NCBI RefSeq assembly: GCF_006658505.1
Contig: NZ_VFUZ01000003.1
Coordinates: forward strand, 186,001-250,000
Source of the DNA: Mesorhizobium sp. B2-4-15
GTDB lineage: Bacteria > Pseudomonadota > Alphaproteobacteria > Rhizobiales > Rhizobiaceae
Direction of reading: 5' to 3'
DNA length: 64,000 bases
Shown one piece after another: positions 9,135 to 18,109 of the stretch. How positions within the stretch are numbered: the first letter of the stretch is position 1; every line of letters starts with the position of its first letter. The notes below the pieces were generated by a model that was not told the origin of the DNA, made no database searches, and saw only the letters and a list, made by a program, of their open reading frames with translations. A program made the translations under genes and the position numbers.

Positions 9135-10048
9135 TTGAGCCACCTCTCGGAGCGAGTCCGGAACCAGATGTAGAAGACGTTGGCCAAGCCCGTGATGACG
9201 ATCATGCCGAAGGCGATGGCATAGCCGAGCTGCGGGTTGTGCAGCACATCGCCATTGATCTGCGAGTAGAGCTTGATGGGAACGATGTTGAGTGCCGGTC
9301 CGGCAAACGCATAGGCGGTGGCAATGGCGCCGAAGGCATTGGCGAACAGGAGGATGACGGTGCCGAGGAAACTTGGCCATATCACCGGTATGACCACCAT
9401 GCGCCAATATTGCGACTGCGTGGCGCCGAGCGTGGCCGCCGCCTCGCCCCATTCTTTCTTCAAGCCGTCGATGGCCGGCACGATGATGACCACCATCAGG
9501 GGAATCTGGAAGAACAGATAGACGGCGATCAGCCCCGACGTGGTGAGGAAATTGAAGCCCATCGCATAGATGTTGATATTGAGCACGTCACGCAGCAGCG
9601 TCGTGACGATGCCGACCCGGCCGAGCGTCGCCAGGAAGGCGAAGGCCAGCGGCAGGCCGGCGAAATTCGACGCGACGCCAGAAAAGGTCAGGGTCGCGGA
9701 GCGCGTCCAGCTTGGAAGTCCGCCGCGCACGATCGCGATGGCTATTGCGAGCCCGGCAAAGGCGCCGATGATGGCCGACCAGAAACTGATCTTGATCGAA
9801 ACCCAGTATGAAGCGCTGATCGACGGATCACTGACCAGCTGCAGGATGTTGTCCAGCGTAAATCGGCCGTCGCCGGTCTGGAACGCCCCCACGACGAGGT
9901 AGATCGTCGGCAGGATCAGGAACATCAGGACGAAGATAAAGAAGGGCGCCACGCCGATCCATTGCGTCGGCAAGCGGAAAGCAGTCGCCTCGTTCGGCGG
10001 CGCGGGCTTGGCGGCAAGCGACTGATTTGAAAGCGTAAGATCGGTCAT
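9131..10048 (-). CDS. ABC transporter permease, PotB-like
   Basis: A 305-residue permease, first of the two channel subunits. A polar N-terminus of about 30 residues precedes six membrane helices. The EAA loop reads EAAATLGATQSQYWRMVVIP, with the expected EAA, G and proline. Its stop overlaps the start of the second permease (ATGA), indicating translational coupling. The binding-protein gene ends 63 bases upstream on the same strand. Together with the ATPase it forms a complete importer of the polyamine/iron/2-aminoethylphosphonate class. Confidence 0.92.
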   Translation of the reverse strand: MTDLTLSNQSLAAKPAPPNEATAFRLPTQWIGVAPFFIFVLMFLILPTIYLVVGAFQTGDGRFTLDNILQLVSDPSISASYWVSIKISFWSAIIGAFAGLAIAIAIVRGGLPSWTRSATLTFSGVASNFAGLPLAFAFLATLGRVGIVTTLLRDVLNINIYAMGFNFLTTSGLIAVYLFFQIPLMVVIIVPAIDGLKKEWGEAAATLGATQSQYWRMVVIPVIWPSFLGTVILLFANAFGAIATAYAFAGPALNIVPIKLYSQINGDVLHNPQLGYAIAFGMIVITGLANVFYIWFRTRSERWLK

Positions 10049-10111
10049 GCGCCGGCTACCGTCTTCGAGGGAAAGCCGGGCGGCCTCACGGCCGCCCGGT
10101 CATTTCAAGTC

Positions 10112-11218
10112 TTACTTGACGTTGGCGCCGACAACGGCGTCCCAGTTCTTGCTGATGGCTTCCTTGGCCTTGCCCTGCTCGTCGAGCGTCGGGAAGGCAG
10201 CGGAAGCGTAGGCTTCAGCCGGAGGCAGCTTGGCCAGCACGTCAGCCGGGATCTTACCGTTCTTGGCGAGGTCGTTGAAGCGGATCGGGTGGCAATAGCC
10301 CTTCAGCCAGCCGATCTGGCCTTCGTCGGAATAGAGGTATTCCATCCAGAGCTTGGCTGCGTTCGGATGCGGAGCGAAAGCGCTGATCGCCTGCACGTAG
10401 ACACCGGCGACAACGCCGCTCTTCGGTACGATGACGTCGACGGGCGGGTTGCCCTTCAGTGTGTCGCGGCCAGCAAGGGCGTTATAATCCCAGTTGATCA
10501 GGATCGGGGTCTGGCCCTGTGCCAGCGTCGCGGGCTTGCCGACGACCGGGACGAAATTGCCAGCGGCGTTGAGTTTCTTGAAGAAGTCGAGCCCAGCGGT
10601 GCCGGCGGCTTGACCAGCAGCGGCACCCGACGACAGGCCAGCGGCATACACAGCCTGGATGGCCTGGTTCGAAGCGCGCGGGTCACCGGCAACGGCTACC
10701 GCATTGGCGAATTCCGGCTTCAGGAGATCGGCCCAGTCCTTCGGCGATTCCTTGATCAAGTCCTTGTTCACCATGAACGACAGAACGCCGTAATAGTCGC
10801 CGTACCAGGCGCCATCGGCATCCTTGGCGCTGTCCGGGATCGAGTCCCAGGTCGATACCTTGTAAGGCATCAACAGGCCATCGGCCTTGGCGGTCGGGCC
10901 GAAGGACAGGCCAACGTCGATGACGTCGGGAGCCTGCGGGCCCTTGTTATCCTTGTTGGCCTTGATCGCCTCGACTTCGTCGCCGGAGCCGGCATCGGGA
11001 TTGAGTTCGTTGATGGTGATTCCCGGATACTTCGCCTTGAAGCCGGCGATGACATCGCCATAGCCGCACCAGTCATGCGGCAGGGCGATGGTCGTGAGCT
11101 GGCCTTCAGCCTTTGCAGCCTTGACGAGATCGTCCAGCGAAGCCGCGGACGAAATCACCGACGACACCATGAGGGTCGCGGCCGAAAGGGAAAGCACCTT
11201 CCCCGTGAATTTGAACAT
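10112..11218 (-). CDS. ABC transporter substrate-binding protein
   Basis: A 368-residue periplasmic binding protein. The start MFKFTGKVLSLSAATLMVSS is a signal peptide, with cleavage expected after the SSAASL region. The mature protein begins with an alternating Leu/Val/Ala-Lys helix and contains WYGDYYGVLSFMVNKDLI and ILINWDYNALAGRD, patterns of the class that binds Fe3+, polyamines or phosphonates. The ATG at 11216-11218 is preceded by GGAGAGAA on the coding strand; an in-frame start 19 codons upstream would bury the signal peptide. First gene of the importer operon. The ligand is not determinable by eye; the neighbouring enzymes suggest a nitrogen compound. Confidence 0.9.
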   Translation of the reverse strand: MFKFTGKVLSLSAATLMVSSVISSAASLDDLVKAAKAEGQLTTIALPHDWCGYGDVIAGFKAKYPGITINELNPDAGSGDEVEAIKANKDNKGPQAPDVIDVGLSFGPTAKADGLLMPYKVSTWDSIPDSAKDADGAWYGDYYGVLSFMVNKDLIKESPKDWADLLKPEFANAVAVAGDPRASNQAIQAVYAAGLSSGAAAGQAAGTAGLDFFKKLNAAGNFVPVVGKPATLAQGQTPILINWDYNALAGRDTLKGNPPVDVIVPKSGVVAGVYVQAISAFAPHPNAAKLWMEYLYSDEGQIGWLKGYCHPIRFNDLAKNGKIPADVLAKLPPAEAYASAAFPTLDEQGKAKEAISKNWDAVVGANVK

Positions 11219-11321
11219 GTGTTCTCTCCGTTGAACTGACGCCGTTGGACGCCTGCGATGCGGTATCGTCTTCATGTGACAGCCAGATGAAAGCTTTGTG
11301 AAACCGGCAGCCCGCAGTGCG

Positions 11322-11339
11322 AAAAAGTAAACTCTTTTT
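11322..11339. promoter_or_regulatory. AAAAAG-N6-CTTTTT inverted repeat upstream of ABC operon
   Basis: A perfect six-base inverted repeat with a six-base spacer lies about 105 bases before the start codon of the binding-protein gene. It is strikingly A/T-rich compared with the surroundings and could be an operator or promoter-associated site. RpiR-type regulators often bind A/T-rich palindromes of this shape, and one is encoded at 18110-18937, but the link is only a guess. Confidence 0.4.
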
Positions 11340-11461
11340 AACCTGATGTAGCAATTGGCCGGCGTATCTTTTTCCGGCTAACTAGTTTCTGCCTTGTCCT
11401 GCATCGCCTCCCCTTGTTTCCCTGCCCCATTTCCAGATCAACTCGACGCGCGAAAAGTGCT

Positions 11462-12634
11462 TCAGACGGTGCCCGCGATGGCGTTTTCGAGCAAGGTCAG
11501 CGCCGCCTTTTTTGTCAGCTTGACCGGGTTGCCCCCGGCCGTGGGATCGACCACCGCCATGTCGGCGATCAGTGCCTTGCGCTTCTTGTCCATGTCGAGC
11601 CCCTTGATCAGGCCCGGCAGGGCGTGCGGCACCTTCAGGTCCTTGCGCAGCTTGATGATCGCCTTGGCGAAGCCGTCGAAGCCGCCCTTGATGCCGCAAT
11701 AGGCGGCGAGCCGGGCAATGCGCTCCTCGATGGAGTCGCGATTGAAGGCGAGCACATAAGGCATGAACACGGCATTGGTCATGCCATGATGGGTGTCGTA
11801 GAGCGCGCCGATCGGATGCGACAGCGAGTGGATGGCGCCCAGCCCCTTCTGGAAGGCCGTGGCGCCCATGGCGGCGGCGCTCATCATATGGGCGCGCGCG
11901 ACCAGGTCCTTGCCGTTGGCAAAGGCTTTCGGCAGGTTCTCGAACACCAGGCGCACACCTTCGACCGCAATGCCGTCGGCCATCGGATGGTAGCCCGGCG
12001 CGCAATAGGCTTCCAGGCAATGGGCGAGCGCGTCCATGCCGGTGCCGGCGGTGATGAGGCCGGGCATGCCGACCGACAATTCCGGATCCGCGATCACGAT
12101 CGCCGGCAGCAGCTTGGGATGGAAGATGACCTTCTTGGTGTGCGTCTCCTCATTGGTGATGACGCCGGCGCGGCCGACCTCCGAGCCGGTGCCGGCGGTG
12201 GTCGGCACCGCGATGATCGGGGCGATGGCGTCCGAATTGGCGCGCGTCCACCAGTCGCCGACATCCTCGAAATCCCACACCGGCCGCGTCTGGCCGGCCT
12301 GGAAAGCGATCAGCTTGCCGAGGTCGAGCGCCGAGCCTCCACCAAAGGCGATGACGCCGTCATGCTTGCCCTTCTTGAACACGGCGATACCGGCGGTCAG
12401 ATTGGATTCGACCGGGTTCGGCCTCACCTCGGAGAAGACGCCATAGGGAACCTTGGCATCGTCGAGAATCTTCAGCGTCGAGGCGACGACCGGCAGTTTC
12501 GCAAGGCCCGGATCGGTGACGAACAAGGGCCGCTTGATGCCGGTTGCCGCCAGCACCTCGGGCAGTTCCTTGACGCGTCCGGCGCCGAAGCGGACGGTGG
12601 TGGGGTAGTTCCATTTGGAGATCAGTTTGGACAT
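11462..12634 (-). CDS. Iron-containing alcohol dehydrogenase
   Basis: A 390-residue group III alcohol dehydrogenase that interconverts an alcohol and aldehyde with NAD(P). Seen: the nucleotide-binding GGGSALDLGK near residue 97, VPTTAGTGSEV, and the metal-binding block with GTGMDALAHCLEAY followed by HPIGALYDTHHG, which supplies the Asp and three His ligands. Length is typical. It follows the aldehyde dehydrogenase gene by 18 bases, so the pair likely carries out consecutive alcohol to aldehyde to acid steps. The start ATG at 12632-12634 has a GAAAGACAAGC leader on the coding strand, a modest ribosome binding site. Confidence 0.93.
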   Translation of the reverse strand: MSKLISKWNYPTTVRFGAGRVKELPEVLAATGIKRPLFVTDPGLAKLPVVASTLKILDDAKVPYGVFSEVRPNPVESNLTAGIAVFKKGKHDGVIAFGGGSALDLGKLIAFQAGQTRPVWDFEDVGDWWTRANSDAIAPIIAVPTTAGTGSEVGRAGVITNEETHTKKVIFHPKLLPAIVIADPELSVGMPGLITAGTGMDALAHCLEAYCAPGYHPMADGIAVEGVRLVFENLPKAFANGKDLVARAHMMSAAAMGATAFQKGLGAIHSLSHPIGALYDTHHGMTNAVFMPYVLAFNRDSIEERIARLAAYCGIKGGFDGFAKAIIKLRKDLKVPHALPGLIKGLDMDKKRKALIADMAVVDPTAGGNPVKLTKKAALTLLENAIAGTV

Positions 12635-12652
12635 TGCTTGTCTTTCGAAAAA

Positions 12653-14041
12653 TCAGATGGCTTCGCGCAGGTGGAAGGATTTCGGTCGGGTCAGATTGTC
12701 GTAGCCGATGGCTGACAATGCCGCGCCCTTGCCGGTGTCCTTGACGCCGGTCCAGACCAGCGCCGGATCGAGATAGTCGCAGCGGTTCATGAACACCGTG
12801 CCGGTCTCGACGCGGTTGCCGATCGCCACCGCGTGCTCGCTGTCGCGCGTCCAGATCGAGGCCGTCAGCCCATAGGGACTGTCGTTCATCAGCGCGATCG
12901 CCTCCTCGTCATTACGCACCTTCATGATGCCGACGATCGGGCCAAAGCTTTCCTCGCGCATGACGCTCATCTGATGGTCGACTTCGGTCAGCACCTCCGG
13001 TGCCAGGTAGGGTGAGCCGGCCTTGTCGTTAGCCACCTTCATGTTGATGTGTGCCTTGGCGCCCTTGCGCAGCGCTTCCGCCTTCTGCTCGCGGATCAGG
13101 TCGGCGAAACGCGCCTGCGCCATCGGCCCCATCGTCGTCGCCTGTTCCAACGGATTGCCGACGACATAGTTCTTGGTCTCGGCGATGAAGCCTTCGACGA
13201 ACTCGTCATAAACCTTTTCGTGCACGTAGACGCGTTCGATGCCGCAGCAGCACTGGCCCGAATTGTAGAAGGCGCCATCGACCAGATTGGCGACGGCGTG
13301 ATCCATCTTGGCATCGGGCAGCACATAGGCTGGATCCTTGCCGCCAAGCTCGAGGCCAAGTGTCATGAAGGTTCCCGCTGCGGCTTTTTCGATAGCGCGG
13401 CCGCCGGCGACCGAACCCGTGAAATTGACGTGATCGATCTTGCCGGAGCCGAGCAGCCTTTCCGTCTGAGCGTGGTTCAGCACGACGTTCTGGAACACGC
13501 CCTTGGGCAGGCCGGCCTTGTCGAAGGCCTGCTGGAAGCGCTCGCCGACCAGCAGCGTCTGCGCCGCGTGCTTGAGGATGACGGCGTTGCCGGCCATCAG
13601 CGCTGGCACGATGGTGTTGACGGCGGTCAGGTAAGGGTAATTCCAGGGCGCAATCACCATCACCACGCCGAGCGGATCCTTCTTCACATAGCGGCGGAAC
13701 CCGTCCTTGGGATTGGAGGCCGGCACCGATCTCAGCGCCGCCTCGGCGATCTCGACCATGTAATTGGTGCGTTCCTTGACGCCGCCGAACTCGCCGCCAT
13801 AGCGGACAGGCCGCCCCATCTGCCAGGCGATCTCCGGCACGATCTCGTCGGTCATCGCGACCAGCGCTTCGAGCATGGCGAGCATGTACTTGCCGCGCTC
13901 GACGATCGGCGTCTCGGCCCACTTCTCCTGCGCCGCCTTGGCGCGCTCGACAGCGGCATTGATCGCCTGGTCCGTTGCCACGGGCCGCTCGGCATAGATC
14001 AAGCTGTCGATGGGAGATTTTAACTTGACCGTTTCGGTCAT
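12653..14041 (-). CDS. NAD(P)-dependent aldehyde dehydrogenase
   Basis: A 462-residue aldehyde dehydrogenase oxidising an aldehyde to its acid. Seen: the substrate/cofactor segment APWNYPY near 131, the FTGSVAGG loop near 207, the catalytic general base Glu231 in LELGGKDP, and the nucleophilic cysteine within NSGQCCCG (Cys264-266). The ATG at 14039-14041 is preferred over an in-frame ATG five codons upstream because MTETVKLKSPID matches the usual short N-terminus. Located between the Fe-alcohol dehydrogenase and the glutamine-synthetase-like ligase, which makes a gamma-glutamyl-aldehyde a plausible substrate (inference). Confidence 0.93.
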   Translation of the reverse strand: MTETVKLKSPIDSLIYAERPVATDQAINAAVERAKAAQEKWAETPIVERGKYMLAMLEALVAMTDEIVPEIAWQMGRPVRYGGEFGGVKERTNYMVEIAEAALRSVPASNPKDGFRRYVKKDPLGVVMVIAPWNYPYLTAVNTIVPALMAGNAVILKHAAQTLLVGERFQQAFDKAGLPKGVFQNVVLNHAQTERLLGSGKIDHVNFTGSVAGGRAIEKAAAGTFMTLGLELGGKDPAYVLPDAKMDHAVANLVDGAFYNSGQCCCGIERVYVHEKVYDEFVEGFIAETKNYVVGNPLEQATTMGPMAQARFADLIREQKAEALRKGAKAHINMKVANDKAGSPYLAPEVLTEVDHQMSVMREESFGPIVGIMKVRNDEEAIALMNDSPYGLTASIWTRDSEHAVAIGNRVETGTVFMNRCDYLDPALVWTGVKDTGKGAALSAIGYDNLTRPKSFHLREAI

Positions 14042-14121
14042 TCCTTCGGTCCTCACACTTCATGAAATGTTGATTTTGACGCAGCCCGCCATTCAGACGA
14101 TGGCTGAGAGGACAACGCCGA

Positions 14122-15492
14122 CTAGTACCGCTCGAACCCCCGGTGCAGTTCCCAATCCGTAATCCGGCGGTCGTATTCGAACTGTTCCCATTTCGCGGTA
14201 TGCACGTAGTGTTCGAGCACATCCTCGCCGAGCGCCTGCTTCAGCATCTTCGACTTCGCCAGCGTCTCGGTGGCATCGCGCAGGGTCTTCGGGATCTCCG
14301 GCAAACGAGATGCCTGATAGGCATCGCCGACGAACGGTTTTTGCAGCTCCAGTTTCTCGTCGATGCCGGCAAGGCCTGACGCGATCAGCGCCGCGAAGGC
14401 GAGATAGGGGTTGAGATCGGCGCCGCCGATGCGGCACTCCATGCGGATGCCCTTGGTGCCCTCGCCGCACAGGCGGAAGCCGGCGGTGCGGTTGTCCTCG
14501 CTCCACATGATCTTGGTCGGTGCGAAGGTGCCGGCCTGGAAGCGCTTGTAGGAATTGATGTAGGGCGCCAGGAACCAGGTGAACTCCTTGGCATATTTGA
14601 GCTGTCCCGCCGCCCATTGCTGGCCGAGCGTCGACAGCGTCCAGTCGGCCTTTTTATCGAAGAACAGCGGCGTCTTGCCGTCGGCGCTCCATAGCGAATT
14701 GTGGATGTGGCTGGAATTGCCGGCGAGCCCGTAATTGTACTTGGACATGAACGAGATGGCCTTGCCCTCGGACTCGGCGATCTCCTTGGCGCCGTTCTTC
14801 AGGATGACGTGGCGGTCGGCCATGTCGAGCGCCTCGGCGTAGCGCACATTGATCTCTTCCTGGCCGGGACCCCATTCGCCCTTGGAATTCTCGATCGGAA
14901 TGCCGGCCGCTTCCATCTCGTTGCGAAGCCGGCGCATGACGCCTTCTTCCTTGGTAGTGATGCCGATCTGGTAGTCGCCGATATAGGGCGAGGCGGTGTC
15001 GAGACCCTGCCAGTGCTTCTTGCGGGCGGAATCGTAGGTCTCGTTGAAAAGGTAGAATTCGAGCTCGGAGGCGAAATAGCCGATATAGCCGCGCTCCGTC
15101 AGCCGCTTGACCTGCTTCTTCAGGATCGCGCGCGGCGAATGCGGCAGGTCGTCATGGGTGTGGTGGTCGAGCACATCGCAGATCACCAGGGCGGTCTTTT
15201 CCAGCCATGGAATGCGCCGCAGCGTCGCAAGGTCCGGCTTCATGACGAAGTCGCCATAGCCCTTCGACCAGCTTGCCGCCTTGTAGCCCGGCACCGGCTC
15301 CATATCGATGTCGGCGGCGAGCAGATAGTTGCAGCCATGCGTTTCGTCATGCGCGGAATCGACGAAATATTGCGCCAGGAACCGCTTTCCCGCCAGCCGG
15401 CCCTGCATGTCGACGATGCAAGCCAGCACCGTGTCGATCTCATCGTTTGAGACCGCTTTCTTCAACTGATCGAACGAGAAATTCCCGGCCAT
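14122..15492 (-). CDS. Glutamine synthetase family protein (gamma-glutamylamine ligase candidate)
   Basis: A 456-residue class-I GS-fold enzyme. Seen: the metal-binding ELEFYLF near residue 145, the ATP-site motif NSSHIHNSLW near 262, NRTAGFRLCGEGTKGIRMECR with the glutamate-binding arginines, and the C-terminal E-Y-x-R-W-like helix. The N-terminal beta-grasp is short and divergent and the adenylylation-site tyrosine region is not conserved, which fits GS-like gamma-glutamyl ligases (PuuA, IpuC, GlnT classes) rather than the housekeeping GlnA. The neighbours are aldehyde and alcohol dehydrogenases, an APC permease and an amidohydrolase, again as in gamma-glutamylated amine breakdown. The exact amine is unknown. 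Confidence 0.88.
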   Translation of the reverse strand: MAGNFSFDQLKKAVSNDEIDTVLACIVDMQGRLAGKRFLAQYFVDSAHDETHGCNYLLAADIDMEPVPGYKAASWSKGYGDFVMKPDLATLRRIPWLEKTALVICDVLDHHTHDDLPHSPRAILKKQVKRLTERGYIGYFASELEFYLFNETYDSARKKHWQGLDTASPYIGDYQIGITTKEEGVMRRLRNEMEAAGIPIENSKGEWGPGQEEINVRYAEALDMADRHVILKNGAKEIAESEGKAISFMSKYNYGLAGNSSHIHNSLWSADGKTPLFFDKKADWTLSTLGQQWAAGQLKYAKEFTWFLAPYINSYKRFQAGTFAPTKIMWSEDNRTAGFRLCGEGTKGIRMECRIGGADLNPYLAFAALIASGLAGIDEKLELQKPFVGDAYQASRLPEIPKTLRDATETLAKSKMLKQALGEDVLEHYVHTAKWEQFEYDRRITDWELHRGFERY

Positions 15493-15580
15493 TCCTTTGG
15501 CACTCCAAATGCTTTTCGGTTGAAAGGGATAAACGCAGTCATGGCCGGCGCGAGGCCGGCCATGAGCTTGAGGCGAAGTG

Positions 15581-17137
15581 TCAGTGGCCGGTTTCGCCGA
15601 CGGCCATCTCGGCCGCCTTGATCGCCGCCTGGCGTGCCGCGATGATGTCTCCGAGCGGCGGACCCTGGAAGCGGTTGCGCTCGAAGGCGAACCAGACGAT
15701 CGCCGTCAGGATGAAGAAACCGACGGTTATGTAGAGTGCCCAGTCGTTCGGCGGCTGAATGCCGATGACGAAGATCAGGACCATCGACACGATCGACAGG
15801 AAGCCGAACAGCATGAAGACGCCGCGGCCCATGTTCCACGGACCCATCTTGTCCCACTTCGGCGTTCCCCAGGCCAGCATGCCAAGCACGATCGGCACGA
15901 TGAAGGAGAGGAACAGGAAGATGACGGTGCAGGACACCACGATCGTGTAGGCCGAGGTGCCGGCGACCGAAACCAGCGTCGAGCCCCAGACGAACAGCAC
16001 CGACAGGATCGACGCCGTCCAGATCGCCGCCACCGGCGTGCGGTAGGTCGGGCTGACCTTGGCGAGTGCCGCCGAGCCGGGCAGGCCGCCATCACGCGAG
16101 AAGGCGAAGATCATGCGCGAAGCCGAGGTCACGGTGGCGAGGCCACAGAGCAACTGGGCAACGAACACGACGAGGTAGACGAACTCCTTGACGCCGGGGC
16201 TGACGCGCTGGTCGAAAGCCCAGAAGAACACGTTCCAGCCCTGCTTGGCGGCGTCGTCCATATTGGGGATCATCAGTACGAAGGCGACAAGGAAAAGATA
16301 GCCGAACAATGCCGACCAGATAACCGACATCACCATGGCACGAGGCACGGAACTGGCTGCTTTGATCGTTTCCTCGGAGGTATGCGCCGAGGCATCATAG
16401 CCGGTGATCGTATAGATCGGCAGCAAAAGGCCAAGGGCGAACACCCAGGCATTCGACACCGACGGCCAGACGCCGCCGCCGGCATCGCCGGAATAGTTGT
16501 GGAATGTGAACAGCCGGCTGAAATCCCAGTGTTCGGCCGAAATCAGGCAGACCACGGCGATCAGGATGGCGCCGAAGAAGATCAGGTAGCCCGAAAAGTC
16601 GGTGAGCTTCGCCGTCAGCTTGATGCCCAGATGGTTGATCAGCGCCTGGGCGCCGGTGATGATGACCAGGAAGATCATCTGGTTGGTCAGCGTGCCCTCG
16701 ATGCCGAGCGCAGGGCCGAAGGCGCCGACGAAAAACGTCCAGGTGCCGACATTGATGGCGCCGAGCACGGTGATCAGGCCGAGCAGGTTGAGCCAGGCCG
16801 TGACCCAGCCGGTGCCGCGATTGCCGAGGATCGAGCCCCAGTGATAAAGGCCGCCGGCCGTCGGATAGGCCGAGCTGATCTGTGACATGGCCACCGCGAA
16901 GGTCAGCGATATGAAGCAGCCAACCAGCCAGCCGATGCCGATGCCTATACCGCCGGCCCCGGACGTGGCCTGCGCCAGCGAGTTGATGCCGCCCGACAGG
17001 ATGCAGATGATGGAGAAGGAAACGGCGAAATTCGAAAAGCGGCTGAGCCGCCGCTCCAGTTCTTGGGCGTAGCCCATGTTGTGGAGGACTTTTATGTCCT
17101 CCGCCTTGTCAACTTCGGTATAACCCGGTGCTGCCAT
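15581..17137 (-). CDS. APC family amino acid/amine permease
   Basis: A 518-residue transporter with about 12-13 membrane helices. Seen: the first helix SFSIICILSGGINSL followed by a GIGIGWLVG segment, YPTAGGLYHWGS with the substrate-site glycine, TGYDASAHTSEETI in the middle, and FSRDGGLPGS. This pattern places it in the amino acid-choline-transporter/APC group that takes up GABA, choline, amines or amino acids. The ATG at 17135-17137 has GGGGAC seven bases upstream; an in-frame frame further upstream has no hydrophobic start. It lies 11 bases from the amidohydrolase stop and 88 from the GS-like gene, so it is the likely entry route for the pathway's amine. Confidence 0.9.
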   Translation of the reverse strand: MAAPGYTEVDKAEDIKVLHNMGYAQELERRLSRFSNFAVSFSIICILSGGINSLAQATSGAGGIGIGIGWLVGCFISLTFAVAMSQISSAYPTAGGLYHWGSILGNRGTGWVTAWLNLLGLITVLGAINVGTWTFFVGAFGPALGIEGTLTNQMIFLVIITGAQALINHLGIKLTAKLTDFSGYLIFFGAILIAVVCLISAEHWDFSRLFTFHNYSGDAGGGVWPSVSNAWVFALGLLLPIYTITGYDASAHTSEETIKAASSVPRAMVMSVIWSALFGYLFLVAFVLMIPNMDDAAKQGWNVFFWAFDQRVSPGVKEFVYLVVFVAQLLCGLATVTSASRMIFAFSRDGGLPGSAALAKVSPTYRTPVAAIWTASILSVLFVWGSTLVSVAGTSAYTIVVSCTVIFLFLSFIVPIVLGMLAWGTPKWDKMGPWNMGRGVFMLFGFLSIVSMVLIFVIGIQPPNDWALYITVGFFILTAIVWFAFERNRFQGPPLGDIIAARQAAIKAAEMAVGETGH

Positions 17138-17148
17138 CTGAAGTCCCC

Positions 17149-17973
17149 TTATTCTTGGCTGGCCGATTGAACTGACTTTCCAACTGCACTTGATCGAGAG
17201 CCCTTGGCCTCCTCGGGCTCCAGATTCGAAAAAATGCCTGTGAGCAGATCCGCCCATTTCCGCTGCCCGGTCTCGCCGGAGATTTCATCGTTGCGGATTT
17301 CGATCATCGCGCAGGGCAGCCCACGCGAGCGCGCATGCCGTTCGAGCGTGAAATAGACGCGGTCGGCAGGCGAATAGGGTTCGTTGATGCCGACGGTGAC
17401 GCCGGCAAGCCGCCGCAGCGCCGATATCAGCGGCGACGCCAGCCGGCGATCCTCGTCGTGGATGATGCCGATATGCCAGGGCCTGTTGCGGCCCCTGTAG
17501 ACCGGCGTGAAGGAGTGGACCGAAACCAGCCGCGTCTCCTGGCCGCGCGCCAGCCGGTCTTCGACGATGCGCTCGATGGCGCTGTGAAACGGCTGCCAGG
17601 ACAGGGCGACCCGCGCCGCGCGCTGTTTTTCCGACAGACCGGTATTGCCTGGGATGGCTGTCGTCTCGCTGACCGGGGGTACAAGGTCCGGCGCGTCGAG
17701 CGGCCGGTTGCAGTCGATGACGAGGCGCGAGATGCGGGTTTCGACCAACGTCGCATCCAGCGCCTGCGCCATGCGCAACGCAACCGGCAGCGCACCGGGA
17801 TCCCAGGCGATGTGGCGGGACAGGTCCTCGGCGGCGAGGCCGAGCGCGCCGAATTCGGCGGGCAGGAAATTGGAGGCGTGATCGCAGGTCAGCACGAAAG
17901 GACTTGATCCGCGGGGATTGGTTACCCTCACGGTATCAGACGATGCAAGGCTGGCGGGCCGTGCTTGCTCCAT
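17149..17973 (-). CDS. N-formylglutamate amidohydrolase family protein
   Basis: A 274-residue protein of the N-formylglutamate amidohydrolase (HutG2-like) family, which hydrolyses the N-acyl bond of a glutamate. Seen: LTCDHASNFLP near residue 28 (metal-binding D-H), HIAWDPGA near 54, RLVIDCNRP near 84, VSVHSFTPVY near 150 and IEIRNDEI near 225, all conserved in the family. In histidine degradation it frees glutamate; here there are no hut genes, and the neighbours suggest it releases glutamate from a gamma-glutamyl intermediate instead (inference). It is divergent from the RpiR regulator gene, with a 136-base shared promoter region. Confidence 0.9.
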   Translation of the reverse strand: MEQARPASLASSDTVRVTNPRGSSPFVLTCDHASNFLPAEFGALGLAAEDLSRHIAWDPGALPVALRMAQALDATLVETRISRLVIDCNRPLDAPDLVPPVSETTAIPGNTGLSEKQRAARVALSWQPFHSAIERIVEDRLARGQETRLVSVHSFTPVYRGRNRPWHIGIIHDEDRRLASPLISALRRLAGVTVGINEPYSPADRVYFTLERHARSRGLPCAMIEIRNDEISGETGQRKWADLLTGIFSNLEPEEAKGSRSSAVGKSVQSASQE

Positions 17974-18109
17974 AGTCTGCCGTCCCCGGGGAGCGCTGTA
18001 CCGTATGTTACGTATTTTGTCTCATTGCGTCCCTGTGAATGATTTCATACAGTTTATCCGGCTTTGTCAAATGCGATCTCATTGGCGAGGCCACTGCGTG
18101 GGGGAAAAG

